A stretch of DNA of 14,769 nt from JAJYTL01 sp046705265 (GTDB lineage Bacteria; Pseudomonadota; Alphaproteobacteria; Ferrovibrionales; Ferrovibrionaceae), in the NCBI GenBank assembly GCA_046705265.1, contig JBJKQL010000076.1:1-14769 (forward strand), written 5' to 3'. Position numbers and translations under genes: made by a program. The notes below the pieces were generated by a model. The model was not told the origin of the DNA. It searched no databases and worked only from the letters and a program-made list of their open reading frames with translations. The stretch's first letter is position 1, and the number at the start of each line of letters is the position of its first letter. Positions 14,641 through 14,769 of the stretch are shown piece after piece.

Positions 14641-14769
14641 CCACCGGGTCACCGGAGGCGGTCGCCCGCCTCCGGTTCCCACAGAACGTGGCATGCGGCT
14701 TTCCCGCACCGACGCTCTTCGACAGTTGGTTCACAGCACTGCAAGCGCCTGCAACTCCCGATAAGGGAG
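14641..14769 (-). ncRNA. Group II intron, 3' end (domains V and VI), cut by the window edge
   Basis: Read on the minus strand, 14717 to 14684 forms a 34-base hairpin of domain V type. It starts G-AGC (the catalytic triad), has a 6-bp lower stem (GAGCGT with ACGTTC), and an upper stem GCGG/CCGC around a GAAA-containing loop. Three bases later comes a domain VI-like hairpin: an 11-bp perfect stem (14651-14661 with 14666-14676) closed by a GCGA tetraloop, then an outer GGG/CCC pairing with an unpaired A at 14649 that could be the branch point. The 3' splice site should fall near 14641. Intron and reverse transcriptase, if present, extend beyond 14769 on the minus strand. One C-C mismatch in domain V could mean decay. 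Confidence 0.72.

Noticed and set aside
14755..14769. 5-bp stem-loop at the window end as a terminator
   Set aside because: The stem is short, no T run can be seen, and it lies within the inferred intron just before domain V, so it more likely belongs to intron structure or chance.

Overview
The window looks like a piece of accessory DNA from an alphaproteobacterium, most likely of the Hyphomicrobiales (Bradyrhizobium/Nitrobacter/Rhodopseudomonas-like). This is inferred from the GC-rich coding style, the gene set and the kinds of insertion sequence, and I could not test it by searching. No rRNA, tRNA or CRISPR array was seen.

The core (about 2.1-10.4 kb) is a five-gene block, all on the minus strand and probably one operon. 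In transcription order it holds a HAD-family hydrolase, alpha-phosphoglucomutase (pgm), phosphoketolase (xfp), a beta-phosphoglucomutase-type HAD enzyme (pgmB) and a glycoside hydrolase family 65 disaccharide phosphorylase. Together they suggest a cytoplasmic route. An alpha-linked glucose disaccharide is split by phosphate to glucose plus beta-glucose-1-phosphate, which is isomerised to glucose-6-phosphate. Pgm connects this to alpha-glucose-1-phosphate and glycogen. After conversion to fructose-6-phosphate or xylulose-5-phosphate by enzymes encoded elsewhere, phosphoketolase yields acetyl-phosphate. No transporter, regulator or acetate kinase is present here.

Both flanks are mobile-element debris. 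On the left are a truncated IS66-type accessory gene and a complete-looking IS4-family (IS50-like) element with terminal inverted repeats. On the right are about 1.1 kb with no recognised gene except a possible 47-codon membrane peptide, then an IS630-family element flanked by TA. That element has an A6G frameshift site, a stop codon completed by the target TA, and a missing first catalytic aspartate. Next comes a frameshifted IS110-family fragment carrying a 7-bp tandem repeat, and about 600 bp without a recognised gene.

The far right holds an intact OsmC-family peroxiredoxin-like gene (minus), a possible 56-codon gene (plus) and, at the window edge, the 3' end (domains V and VI) of a group II intron on the minus strand. 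The rest of that intron lies outside the window.
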